Source of the DNA: Elusimicrobiota bacterium
Lineage (GTDB): Bacteria; Elusimicrobiota; Elusimicrobia; FEN-1173
Length of the DNA stretch: 10,521 nt
Assembly: GCA_003158755.1 (NCBI GenBank)
Contig: PMLF01000288.1
Coordinates: forward strand, 1 to 10,521
Direction of reading: 5' to 3'
The notes beneath the pieces are model-generated. The model had not been told where the DNA came from. It ran no database searches and saw only the letters and a program-made list of their open reading frames with translations. Shown one piece after another: positions 1 through 6,458 of this stretch (within the stretch, counting starts at the first letter, position 1; each line of letters opens with the position of its first letter). A program made the translations under genes and the position numbers.

Positions 1-465
1 CATGCGGTCGGCCTCGTCGAGCACCAACTGTTCCACGCGGTCCAGGCGAAAGCTGCCGCGCCGGAGGTGGTCCAGGAGTCTGCCCGGGGTCGCAATGAGG
101 ATCTGGGCGCGGGCCGCGGAGTGGACTTGCGGTTGAAAGCCGACGCCGCCGATCACTACGGCCGTTTTCAGCCCGGTGAACTTCCCGCAGTCGCGGAACG
201 TCTTCTCCACTTGGGCGGCCAACTCGCGGGTGGGCACCAGCACCAGGGCCCGAATCCCGGGTCTGGTTTCCTTGAGCAGATTGTGGATCACCGGTAGGGC
301 GAAGGCGGCGGTCTTGCCGCTGCCCGTCTGGGCGCAGCCAAGCACGTCCCGTCCCGAGAGGCCCAGAGGAATGGCGGCCTCCTGGATGGGCATGGGTTTC
401 TCAAAATTCATGGCTTTGAGGGCGCGGGCCAGATCGGGGTGAAGACCGAGTTGCGAAAAGGGCAT
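1..465 (-). CDS. DEAD-box ATP-dependent RNA helicase, N-terminal part (runs off left edge)
   Basis: The 155 visible codons are the start of RecA-like domain 1 of a DEAD-box RNA helicase, an ATPase that unwinds short RNA duplexes in the cytoplasm (ribosome assembly, mRNA turnover, cold adaptation). Seen in order: Q motif around residues 3-28 (ending PMPIQ), motif I AQTGSGKT at 45-52, motif Ia PTRELA at 78-83, a GG at 106-107, motif Ib TPGR at 126-129 and motif II DEAD at 150-153. The window ends two residues later, so motifs III-VI and any C-terminal extension are not visible. The short N-terminus resembles the RhlE-like group, but without the C-terminus I do not assign a symbol. The ATG at 465-463 is chosen because an AGGAG Shine-Dalgarno (complement of 473-477) lies 7 nt upstream and the Q motif starts immediately after. 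The gene is divergent from the cold-shock gene and sits behind a leader terminator-like hairpin. Confidence 0.95.
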   Translation of the reverse strand, partial: MPFSQLGLHPDLARALKAMNFEKPMPIQEAAIPLGLSGRDVLGCAQTGSGKTAAFALPVIHNLLKETRPGIRALVLVPTRELAAQVEKTFRDCGKFTGLKTAVVIGGVGFQPQVHSAARAQILIATPGRLLDHLRRGSFRLDRVEQLVLDEADRM

Positions 466-480
466 CGAGAGACTCCTAGG

Positions 481-517
481 GAAAATAAAAAACGCGCGAC
501 CTTCAAAGTCACGCGTT
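481..517 (-). terminator. Intrinsic-terminator-like hairpin in the helicase 5' leader (candidate attenuator)
   Basis: On the minus strand the arm AACGCGTGAC (517-508) pairs with GTCGCGCGTT (500-491) around a 7-nt loop. This gives a 10-bp stem with one G-U wobble and no mismatch. It is followed directly by TTTTATTTT (490-482), the layout of a strong rho-independent terminator. On the plus strand the wobble becomes a C-A mismatch and there is no U-run, so the signal is strand-specific. It ends 16 nt before the helicase ATG and just upstream of its Shine-Dalgarno, downstream of the only plausible helicase promoter. That placement suggests transcription attenuation rather than termination of an upstream gene. 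The structure is seen in the sequence; the regulatory role is inferred. Confidence 0.75.
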
Positions 518-550
518 CGTTTAAACACACAACGACGGTTGAGTACATTC

Positions 551-580
551 ATTCTACCATATGGCTCGTTCCGGTGGAAA
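551..580 (-). promoter_or_regulatory. Candidate sigma70-type promoter for the helicase gene
   Basis: On the minus strand a -35-like TTTCCA (580-575, 4 of 6 to consensus) and a -10-like TAGAAT (556-551, 5 of 6) are separated by 18 bp. Transcription would start near 544, giving a leader of about 80 nt that contains the terminator-like hairpin. It faces away from the csp promoter. No experimental evidence is available, and the spacing and -35 match are only moderate. Confidence 0.45.
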
Positions 581-587
581 AAAGTTC

Positions 588-615
588 TTGCAAATTGTTC
601 CGAATCTGGCATAAT
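588..615 (+). promoter_or_regulatory. Candidate sigma70-type promoter for the cold-shock gene
   Basis: TTGCAA (588-593) and CATAAT (610-615, 5 of 6 to TATAAT) are 16 bp apart. The predicted start near 621-623 gives a 5' UTR of about 150 nt, close to the unusually long leader (about 160 nt) known for E. coli cspA. The surrounding DNA is clearly more AT-rich than the coding regions. Confidence 0.55.
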
Positions 616-620
616 TACTG

Positions 621-772
621 GGTAAGATGAAGTACGGTTTCGAACGTTGTCGATTTGCACAAATGTCATGGCCGCGCGGGGGAGTCGCAAAACCCGGGTG
701 GCTTTTTGGCGTTAAGCATTCACGGACGTTTCTGATTCCTGCTTCAAAACCATCTTACACAGGAGAAACACA
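621..772 (+). promoter_or_regulatory. Long structured 5' UTR of the cold-shock gene (candidate RNA thermosensor)
   Basis: This leader of about 150 nt precedes a csp gene, as in thermoregulated cspA mRNAs. Seen: GTAAGATG (622-629) at the predicted 5' end is exactly complementary to CATCTTAC (751-758), which lies immediately before the AGGAG Shine-Dalgarno (761-765). A cold-box-like TGAAGTACGGT at 628-638 matches 8 of 11 positions of the E. coli cold box. The Shine-Dalgarno is 7 nt from the ATG. Long 5' UTRs that refold with temperature to expose the ribosome site are established for E. coli cspA. That this leader does the same is inference, and an 8-bp match within 150 nt can arise by chance. 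Confidence 0.45.
671..707 (+). terminator. Weak terminator-like hairpin inside the csp leader
   Basis: GCCGCGCGGG (671-680) can pair with CCCGGGTGGC (693-702) across a 12-nt loop, with one G-G mismatch and one G-U pair. TTTTT (703-707) follows at once. The mismatch, the large loop and the short U-run make it weaker than the hairpin in the divergent helicase leader. It could be a pause or attenuation site, or simply part of the folded leader. Confidence 0.35.
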
Positions 773-976
773 ATGAAAGGCACCGTGAAATGGTTTAACG
801 CTTCCAAGGGGTTCGGCTTCATCACCCCGGAGAACGGCTCCGAAGACGTGTTCGTTCACTTCTCGGCCATCCAGATGGATGGCTATAAGTCGTTGAACGA
901 AGGTCAGGTCGTCGAGTTCGAAACGACCAAGGGCCCCAAAGGCCTGCAGGCCTCGTCCGTCCGCGCCGCCGTCTAA
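773..976 (+). CDS. CspA-family cold-shock protein
   Basis: The 67-residue product is a single cold-shock domain, the normal size for the family. It is a five-stranded OB-fold that binds single-stranded RNA and DNA, melts mRNA secondary structure and in E. coli acts as a transcription antiterminator. Seen: KWFN at residues 6-9, RNP1 KGFGFIT at 12-18 and RNP2 VFVHF at 26-30, including the conserved surface aromatics W7, F14, F16, F27 and F30. An AGGAG Shine-Dalgarno (761-765) 7 nt before the ATG supports the start. The long structured leader suggests post-transcriptional control, but many csp paralogues are constitutive, so cold induction is not proven. The gene is divergent from a DEAD-box helicase gene and convergent with a large-protein operon, from which a strong hairpin separates it. 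Paralogues cannot be told apart by sequence alone, so no symbol is given. Confidence 0.97.
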   Translation: MKGTVKWFNASKGFGFITPENGSEDVFVHFSAIQMDGYKSLNEGQVVEFETTKGPKGLQASSVRAAV

Positions 977-990
977 GGCGAATTCAAACA

Positions 991-1031
991 CGAAACCCCC
1001 GTTCCGGAGACCCGGAGCGGGGGTTTCGTTT
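991..1031 (+). terminator. Intrinsic terminator of the csp gene, probably bidirectional
   Basis: A 17-bp inverted repeat (991-1007 with 1012-1028, one G-U pair, loop of 4) starts 14 bp after the csp stop codon and is followed by a short TTT. On the minus strand the same stem is followed by TGTTTG, 48 bp past the end of the convergent operon. The U-runs are short, but the stem is long and very GC-rich, so it plausibly ends transcription in both directions. Confidence 0.8.
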
Positions 1032-1075
1032 GGTACGCCGGGCGAGCGCAGGGGATTTTCGGCCTTCTCCGCCCC

Positions 1076-4000
1076 CTATTTCGCGATCGAGACCTGCGGC
1101 AGAGTCCTCTGCCACAGGGCGAACTCCGTGAAATCGACTTTTCCGTCGTGGTTCGCGTCCACCCGCGCGAAGTCCCGTTCCGCGCTCTTCACCGGAAGCG
1201 CGGCCAATTCCTTCAGGCTCACCTGCCCGTCGTGATCCGCATCCAAATAGGCCAAGGACGCCCAAAGCTTCGCGTCTTCCTTGGTCAGGCGTCCGTCCTT
1301 GTTCTCGTCCAGGGAGGTCCGGATATGTTCAAGGGACCGCGCGCGCTCCTTCTCGTCTTTCGGCTGATAGAGGACCGCGAACTCCGCCGGCGAAAGGACC
1401 CCGTCGCCGTTCGCGTCCAGATCGCGGAACTTCCGGTCGAACAAGCGCAGTTGGCGTTCGCCCGTTTTGCTCAGGCGTCCGCCCTCGACCTTCGTCATCG
1501 CGGCGACGGCGTCCGTTGGGATCGCGCTCAAAGGCCGGTAAAAAGCCTCCGGCAACTCCGCCCTTTCCCTGACCAAAACCGCCGGCAGCCCCGCCGGCGT
1601 CTTCAACAACGTCCTCCCGGCCGCGGGAACCTCCGGCTTCGTCACGGCCGCCTCCGCCTTCTTAGGCTCCTGACCGACGGGCGCTTCCAACGGACCGACG
1701 AACTCCCACCCTTCCACGGTCATGGCCACGGAGCTGAGCCGGAACGACTTCCGCTTCTTTACGACGAGAGCGCTTCGCAGTGTCTGCAGGACGTATCCGG
1801 CCGCAACGGTCGCTCCCCGGTCCGGCCCGTTCATGACCTGTCCCACCAGCCGTCCTTCCAGATGGTTCGGCGGATCGAACGTTTCCGACGCCTCCGTCAA
1901 AGGCGCCCGGTGGCTGCCCGACCGGGTCACGCCCAACATTTGGCCTTGGATCAAAAGTCCTCGGGACCCCCGATATTCAAACGTCCCGCCGTGGACTCCG
2001 CGCCCGCCTTCCCCCTCCATCACTTGGAGCAGGCTCTCGACGACAAGCGAGTCCTTCCCCGCCGCGACGTCCAAACGGCTCCATGTCTTGTAGGAACCGC
2101 AGGACCCCGCCCGGCACAAGGCGTCCTTGTCGTCGGGGCGGCACCGACTCTTTCCCGTCTGGTCCAATCGGAGCGTTCCCTTGCCCTGCCTCGAAAAACG
2201 GACCAGACAGGGAAGTGTCCCCTTGTAAGGCCCTATGGGAGGGGCTTTGGCTTCGGACTCCGCCCGGAGGATTCGACGGCGCATCTGGGCCGGCGTCATC
2301 AGGCAGTCCCGCTCCCACGCGCCTTCGAACGCTCCGAACAGTCCGACATTTCCGTTCGTGACCTTCGGCGGCGCCGAATCCAGCGCCGCGGCCGAGCGCC
2401 ACCGCTGACCTTTCCGGGACCCCCTCACGACCGTCCCCTCGAAGAACAGCTCCCAGTGCCGCCGGACGACCGCGCCTTCCTTGGAAGAGGACGTCACCGG
2501 CGGATGGTGCGTCCCGATCTGAGCCAGACCCCCCACGCGGCCGTCGACCACGTTCCCGTCCTTGCCCGTCATCTCGAAACGCCCCCGCAGGAGACCCTGC
2601 TGGAGGTCGTTGTCCATCCGCGTGATAACCCGCAAGTCGGCGATGTCCAGGGAATACCCGGCCCCGTCGAAGTTCCCGTTCGGCGCCAGGTCCAAATGCA
2701 GGGCCTCGTCCTCAGCCGACATTTCGCAGCCGGGGCACTTGGCGTTTTCGGCCTGCGCGGACAGGACCTCGCCGCGCGCGTCCTTGGAAAATCCCGTCAC
2801 GGCCAACCGCCGCTCGCCGTCGGGGCCGTCGCCCTCGCCGGTTCCGGTCTCCGTCAAAGGCGGTTTCAGGGTCCCGGTGGAGGTCGCCGGCCCCTCGCAG
2901 CTCGACCCGTCGAACTGCGCCGTCACGTCCCACGCGCCGCCCTCCGTCACCAGGTTGAAGTCCTGGAAACAGCCGTTGGCGTCGGTCGTCACCGTGTGGT
3001 AGACGGGCTTGCCGTCGGGCCCTACGTAGCGCAACGTGATCGGCTCGTTGCGCCGCGGCGGCTTCGTGCATCCTTCCGCCGCCAGGCTGACGCACGGCTT
3101 CCAGTCCACTCCGCCCCGGTCGATGGGCGCCTTCTGGTTGTTGGGGCACGCCGTCATTCCATAGTCGACGATCAACTGGGTCTTTTGCTGGAGGTCCACG
3201 TCCACTTCCGTCTGGCCCCAGCGCACCAGGGTGTCCCCTTTGGGCGTCCAGGCCGTCACCTGCACCTTCTCGACGCTGCAGTCCGGCGTCTTCGAGGACG
3301 GCCGCATCATCAACCGTCCCGTCGACAATTCGCCGGGCAGGAGATAGGCCTTCGGCCGGTCGAAGCTCCATTTCCAATCGGCGGGAATCCCCTCCGCCCG
3401 GAAGTAGAACGTCCGCGCGCTGTCGGTGGCGTTCGCCACCTGGAACGGGAAGTCGACCGTCGTGTAGGGGCTTCCGTGGACCGAATGGTCAATGGTCAGG
3501 TTCCTTTGCGCCTGGTCGTTGGCGTGATTGGTGTCGCTGAACAGCCGACGCAATTCAACCCGCGTACAGACGTGGGCATTCACGCCCGTCTGAGGGGTCC
3601 AGGTGATGAACGCGGGCACGGCCGTGTTCGCCGGGACCGTGTCGATGAACACCGACTTGAACTCGCTGAAGTCCCCCTCGCCGGTGTCCAGCGTGTGGTA
3701 AGGCTCCGAAAAGAAGAAAGCCGCCTCCACGTCGTTGGCCTCCGCGGGGCCCGCGTTGTGCACCAGGGCGTAGACCCGGTTCTCCTCGCCGGCAATGGCC
3801 TCCTCTCCCGTGTCGTGCGGCGTCGTTTCATATCCATTCTTCTGGCTGTCCACCCAGATGTCCGGGCTGTTGCCCGGGGCCATGAACACGTCGTAGTCGG
3901 TCTGAGGCGGGCTGTATTGAACGGCGAGGTTGTAGTCGGCCCCGTTCGTCCCGTTCTGCACGGTCACGCGCAGACCGGTCCCGCCCGGAGCCTCGCTTTC

Positions 4001-6451
4001 GCCCGGCGGGATCATCGCGTCCGCCAAAGTCCCTCCCGGGGCGTGGTCGCGGATGATCACCGGCCCCTGTCCCTGGGGAATCAAAATGTTGGCGTAATAC
4101 ATGAGCACCCCGGTCTGGGGCAGCACCGCGTCCGCCCCGGCCCGCTGGCGGGCCTCGACGTAGTAGAAAGCCGTCTCATCGTTGAACGAGGTCACCCCGT
4201 TGGTCAACCCGAAAGCCACGCCCACCACCTGGCCCGTGGACGCCGTCTCTTGGAAGTTCAGGGCGACCGGCTGCCCTCCGTTGTTCCACGTGGTCCCCGG
4301 CGCCGGGCGCGGCACGAACAGGATCCGCGCCCCCCGCGACGTGACCCAATACGCCAGTTCCTTGGACCACACCAGCGGATGCGCTCCGTTGAAGGGCTTG
4401 GCCATGTTGTCCCAGCCGTCCGCGTACGGGAAGGGGAAGGTGGCGTTGTCGTAGGCATAAAGGTCCACCAACCCCAGCTGGTGGCTCATCCCGTGGCTGA
4501 AGGAAGGCGTCGGGTTGGCGCCCCCCTGAATGGACACGCTCAAATACCGGGTCTTTCCGCCGACCGTATACGGCCAGGTTCCGGTCGTGGCCCAATCCGC
4601 CGTGCTGGTAAGCACGTTCGTCACCAACACCACGCGGTCGATCTCCCGGCCCGGCCCGCTGCCGTCCAGGATCGACGGCTCGGCCACGGTCAACTTGTCC
4701 AAAACGTCTTGCGCCATCTCCACCAGGGGATGGTTTTGCGGGTCGGCGTAATACGTGCTCGGCTTGGTCGGCGTGACGGGCCCGCGATAGAGCAGGGTCA
4801 CCTCGGCCTGTCCGAGGCTCACCTCCTTGATCCAAGCGGCCATCTCGGCGCCGCGGGCGCGGACGACGGCCTCATCGGTGACCGCCGCGATGTCCGAATA
4901 ATGCACCCGCACCATCAAGGTGTTCTGGTTCCCCGACGGGAACGGCGACCGGACCACCGTCACCGGCCGCTCCGTCACGTCGTTCGAATCCCGGGCCATC
5001 GTCGTGGAATTCCCCGACGGAGGGTAGTCGTAGGGGTTCGACACCCGGACGCCCAACCGGAACTTCCCGTCCCCCGCCGCGGCCGACTCGGGCGCGGGCG
5101 GCCGCCACAGCAAGGGCCCCACCACGACGGTTCCTCCGGCCGGGATCACGCCCGCGGCGAGCGCGTTCCCCGGAGTGTTGTGCGCGTCGTCGCTGTAGCC
5201 GGAATAGAACCCGGCGTCTTTCCAGTCCGCGGGGAACCGCCCCGACGACGATGGGTCGTAGAAATAGAGCTTCACGAAGGTCTCCGCCGCGGGCTGCGTC
5301 CCCCGGTTGTGAAGGGCCAAGTAGACGTAGTTCGTCTCGCCGTACTGCGGCGGCTGGAAGACGAAGGACTCCAGCCCCAGCGACGCCGCCGACGACAAAT
5401 TCACGTCCGGCCGGTGCCGCACCAGGATGTCCGGCGACGAGATCAGGTAGGAGCCGCTGGAGGGTTCCACCCCCGTGTCGCCCACGTAGTCCCGGATGAA
5501 GGGATCGAACGGCGGCGTCACGTCCCCGCCGAGGTAGGCGATCACCCGGTTGTTGTCCGAATCCACCGCGAACAGCCGGTCCTGGGAATCCACCGCCACC
5601 TTCTCCAGCGTCCCGATCGACGGCGCGTGCCCCAGGGCGACCAACGGCTGCCCGGCCGCCGACCAAATCGAAAGGCGGTGGTTGAAGGTGTCCGCCACGT
5701 AGATCCGCCCGTGCCCGTCCACGGCCACGTCCCGGGGAAAACGGAACTGCCCCGTTCCCGTCCCCCACGATCCGATCACCGTCACCGCGCCCGAGGAAAT
5801 TTTGACGACCCGGTGGTTCCCCGTGTCGGCCACGTACACGGCGCCCGCGGCGTCCACCGTCAGCCCGTAGGGGTTGCTCCACGACGGGTCCTCCCGGAAC
5901 ACCGACCACGACGTCGCCGCCGGCCCGTCCGCCTTCAAAATCCGTTTGTTGCCCGAATCCAGCAGGTACACCGCCCCGTCCGGCCCCACCGCGATGTCGC
6001 GGGGCAAAAGGATGTCCTTCCCGCTCACCGTGTGGGAGCTGGCCGCGCAGAAGGTCTGCGCCGTCCCATAACCGCCCGCCGACCAGGGATAGAACTTCAC
6101 GTTTCCCTGAAGGGTGTTGACGACGTACACGTTCCCCGCCGCGTCGGCCGCGAGCGCTTCGGGGTCGTTCAGCGCTTCCGGGGCGCCGCGGTCCGATACG
6201 TAGCCCTGCCCGGCGTACACGCAGGTCCCGGTCACGGTCGTCACGTCGGTCCATTTGAATTGCTGATTCCCCGTGTCCGCCACCAGCAGCCGTCCGTGGG
6301 CCTCGTCCACCGCCAACCCGTACGGGCGCGAAAAATTCCCCGTGCTGAGGACGGGCGGCCCGAAATCAAGGCCGTCGGCGGCGAACGCGGCCGCCGCCAC
6401 CGCGGCCAAAAGGAAAGCGCAGGCAAACGCTCGAAGTCTCGGCATGGTCAT
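1076..6451 (-). CDS. Giant exported NHL / CARDB / M6-like pseudopeptidase / EF-hand protein
   Basis: The 1791-aa product has an N-terminal signal peptide (basic MPRLR, hydrophobic Ala-rich core, probable AFAA cleavage near residue 25). Next come six NHL-type repeats at about 43-306 (for example NPYGLTVD with YVADTGNHR), which should form a beta-propeller. A CARDB-like beta-sandwich follows at about 337-500, then an M6-like metallopeptidase domain at about 505-835, a second CARDB-like module at about 860-985 and an Ig-like or carboxypeptidase-regulatory-like segment at about 1105-1200. Residues 1200-1590 are not recognised. A Pro/Ala/Lys linker leads to four EF-hand loops at 1679, 1715, 1737 and 1765. 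In the M6 domain H653 and H657, the LGLxDLY context (D663) and WDNM (680-683) are kept, but the catalytic Glu is Gly654, so proteolysis is unlikely. It probably acts outside the cytoplasm as a calcium-dependent binding or scaffold protein. It is the last gene of the operon and overlaps its neighbour by ATGA; an alternative start is Met3 (6445). Confidence 0.9.
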   Translation of the reverse strand: MTMPRLRAFACAFLLAAVAAAAFAADGLDFGPPVLSTGNFSRPYGLAVDEAHGRLLVADTGNQQFKWTDVTTVTGTCVYAGQGYVSDRGAPEALNDPEALAADAAGNVYVVNTLQGNVKFYPWSAGGYGTAQTFCAASSHTVSGKDILLPRDIAVGPDGAVYLLDSGNKRILKADGPAATSWSVFREDPSWSNPYGLTVDAAGAVYVADTGNHRVVKISSGAVTVIGSWGTGTGQFRFPRDVAVDGHGRIYVADTFNHRLSIWSAAGQPLVALGHAPSIGTLEKVAVDSQDRLFAVDSDNNRVIAYLGGDVTPPFDPFIRDYVGDTGVEPSSGSYLISSPDILVRHRPDVNLSSAASLGLESFVFQPPQYGETNYVYLALHNRGTQPAAETFVKLYFYDPSSSGRFPADWKDAGFYSGYSDDAHNTPGNALAAGVIPAGGTVVVGPLLWRPPAPESAAAGDGKFRLGVRVSNPYDYPPSGNSTTMARDSNDVTERPVTVVRSPFPSGNQNTLMVRVHYSDIAAVTDEAVVRARGAEMAAWIKEVSLGQAEVTLLYRGPVTPTKPSTYYADPQNHPLVEMAQDVLDKLTVAEPSILDGSGPGREIDRVVLVTNVLTSTADWATTGTWPYTVGGKTRYLSVSIQGGANPTPSFSHGMSHQLGLVDLYAYDNATFPFPYADGWDNMAKPFNGAHPLVWSKELAYWVTSRGARILFVPRPAPGTTWNNGGQPVALNFQETASTGQVVGVAFGLTNGVTSFNDETAFYYVEARQRAGADAVLPQTGVLMYYANILIPQGQGPVIIRDHAPGGTLADAMIPPGESEAPGGTGLRVTVQNGTNGADYNLAVQYSPPQTDYDVFMAPGNSPDIWVDSQKNGYETTPHDTGEEAIAGEENRVYALVHNAGPAEANDVEAAFFFSEPYHTLDTGEGDFSEFKSVFIDTVPANTAVPAFITWTPQTGVNAHVCTRVELRRLFSDTNHANDQAQRNLTIDHSVHGSPYTTVDFPFQVANATDSARTFYFRAEGIPADWKWSFDRPKAYLLPGELSTGRLMMRPSSKTPDCSVEKVQVTAWTPKGDTLVRWGQTEVDVDLQQKTQLIVDYGMTACPNNQKAPIDRGGVDWKPCVSLAAEGCTKPPRRNEPITLRYVGPDGKPVYHTVTTDANGCFQDFNLVTEGGAWDVTAQFDGSSCEGPATSTGTLKPPLTETGTGEGDGPDGERRLAVTGFSKDARGEVLSAQAENAKCPGCEMSAEDEALHLDLAPNGNFDGAGYSLDIADLRVITRMDNDLQQGLLRGRFEMTGKDGNVVDGRVGGLAQIGTHHPPVTSSSKEGAVVRRHWELFFEGTVVRGSRKGQRWRSAAALDSAPPKVTNGNVGLFGAFEGAWERDCLMTPAQMRRRILRAESEAKAPPIGPYKGTLPCLVRFSRQGKGTLRLDQTGKSRCRPDDKDALCRAGSCGSYKTWSRLDVAAGKDSLVVESLLQVMEGEGGRGVHGGTFEYRGSRGLLIQGQMLGVTRSGSHRAPLTEASETFDPPNHLEGRLVGQVMNGPDRGATVAAGYVLQTLRSALVVKKRKSFRLSSVAMTVEGWEFVGPLEAPVGQEPKKAEAAVTKPEVPAAGRTLLKTPAGLPAVLVRERAELPEAFYRPLSAIPTDAVAAMTKVEGGRLSKTGERQLRLFDRKFRDLDANGDGVLSPAEFAVLYQPKDEKERARSLEHIRTSLDENKDGRLTKEDAKLWASLAYLDADHDGQVSLKELAALPVKSAERDFARVDANHDGKVDFTEFALWQRTLPQVSIAK

Positions 6452-6458
6452 CGTCCTT
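6443..6458 (-). promoter_or_regulatory. Ribosome-binding and start region of the giant NHL/M6-like protein, with two candidate starts
   Basis: On the minus strand AAGGA (6458-6454) lies only 2 nt from the first ATG (6451-6449) but 8 nt from the second (6445-6443). The spacing favours the second ATG, giving MPRLR as the N-terminus. The first ATG forms an ATGA overlap with the stop of the upstream gene, which favours coupling by reinitiation. The signal peptide is intact with either choice. Confidence 0.6.

Noticed and set aside
67..442. Two plus-strand open frames over the left edge
   Set aside because: They lie opposite clear DEAD-box helicase motifs on the minus strand and have no family features.
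439..630. A 63-codon plus-strand open frame in the intergenic region
   Set aside because: It crosses the helicase start, its leader hairpin and both promoters, has no Shine-Dalgarno, and encodes an unremarkable composition.
466..772. Small RNA gene in the csp-helicase intergenic region
   Set aside because: The two hairpins could end short transcripts, but both are explained as leader attenuators of the flanking genes and there is no independent promoter-plus-terminator unit.
755..1265. Minus-strand open frames over the csp gene and terminator (755-991 and 984-1265)
   Set aside because: They lie opposite the unmistakable cold-shock domain and across the bidirectional terminator and the EF-hand coding region in another frame.
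1124..1417. Dockerin type I module at the end of the giant exported protein
   Set aside because: There are four loops rather than a duplicated pair, three of them with Glu at position 12 and with spacing and intervening helices like EF-hand domain pairs; no cohesin-like domain is evident nearby.
4872..6254. A 460-codon minus-strand frame overlapping the NHL region
   Set aside because: It is an Arg/Gly-rich out-of-frame reading of the NHL/CARDB coding sequence, with no signal peptide or motif of its own.
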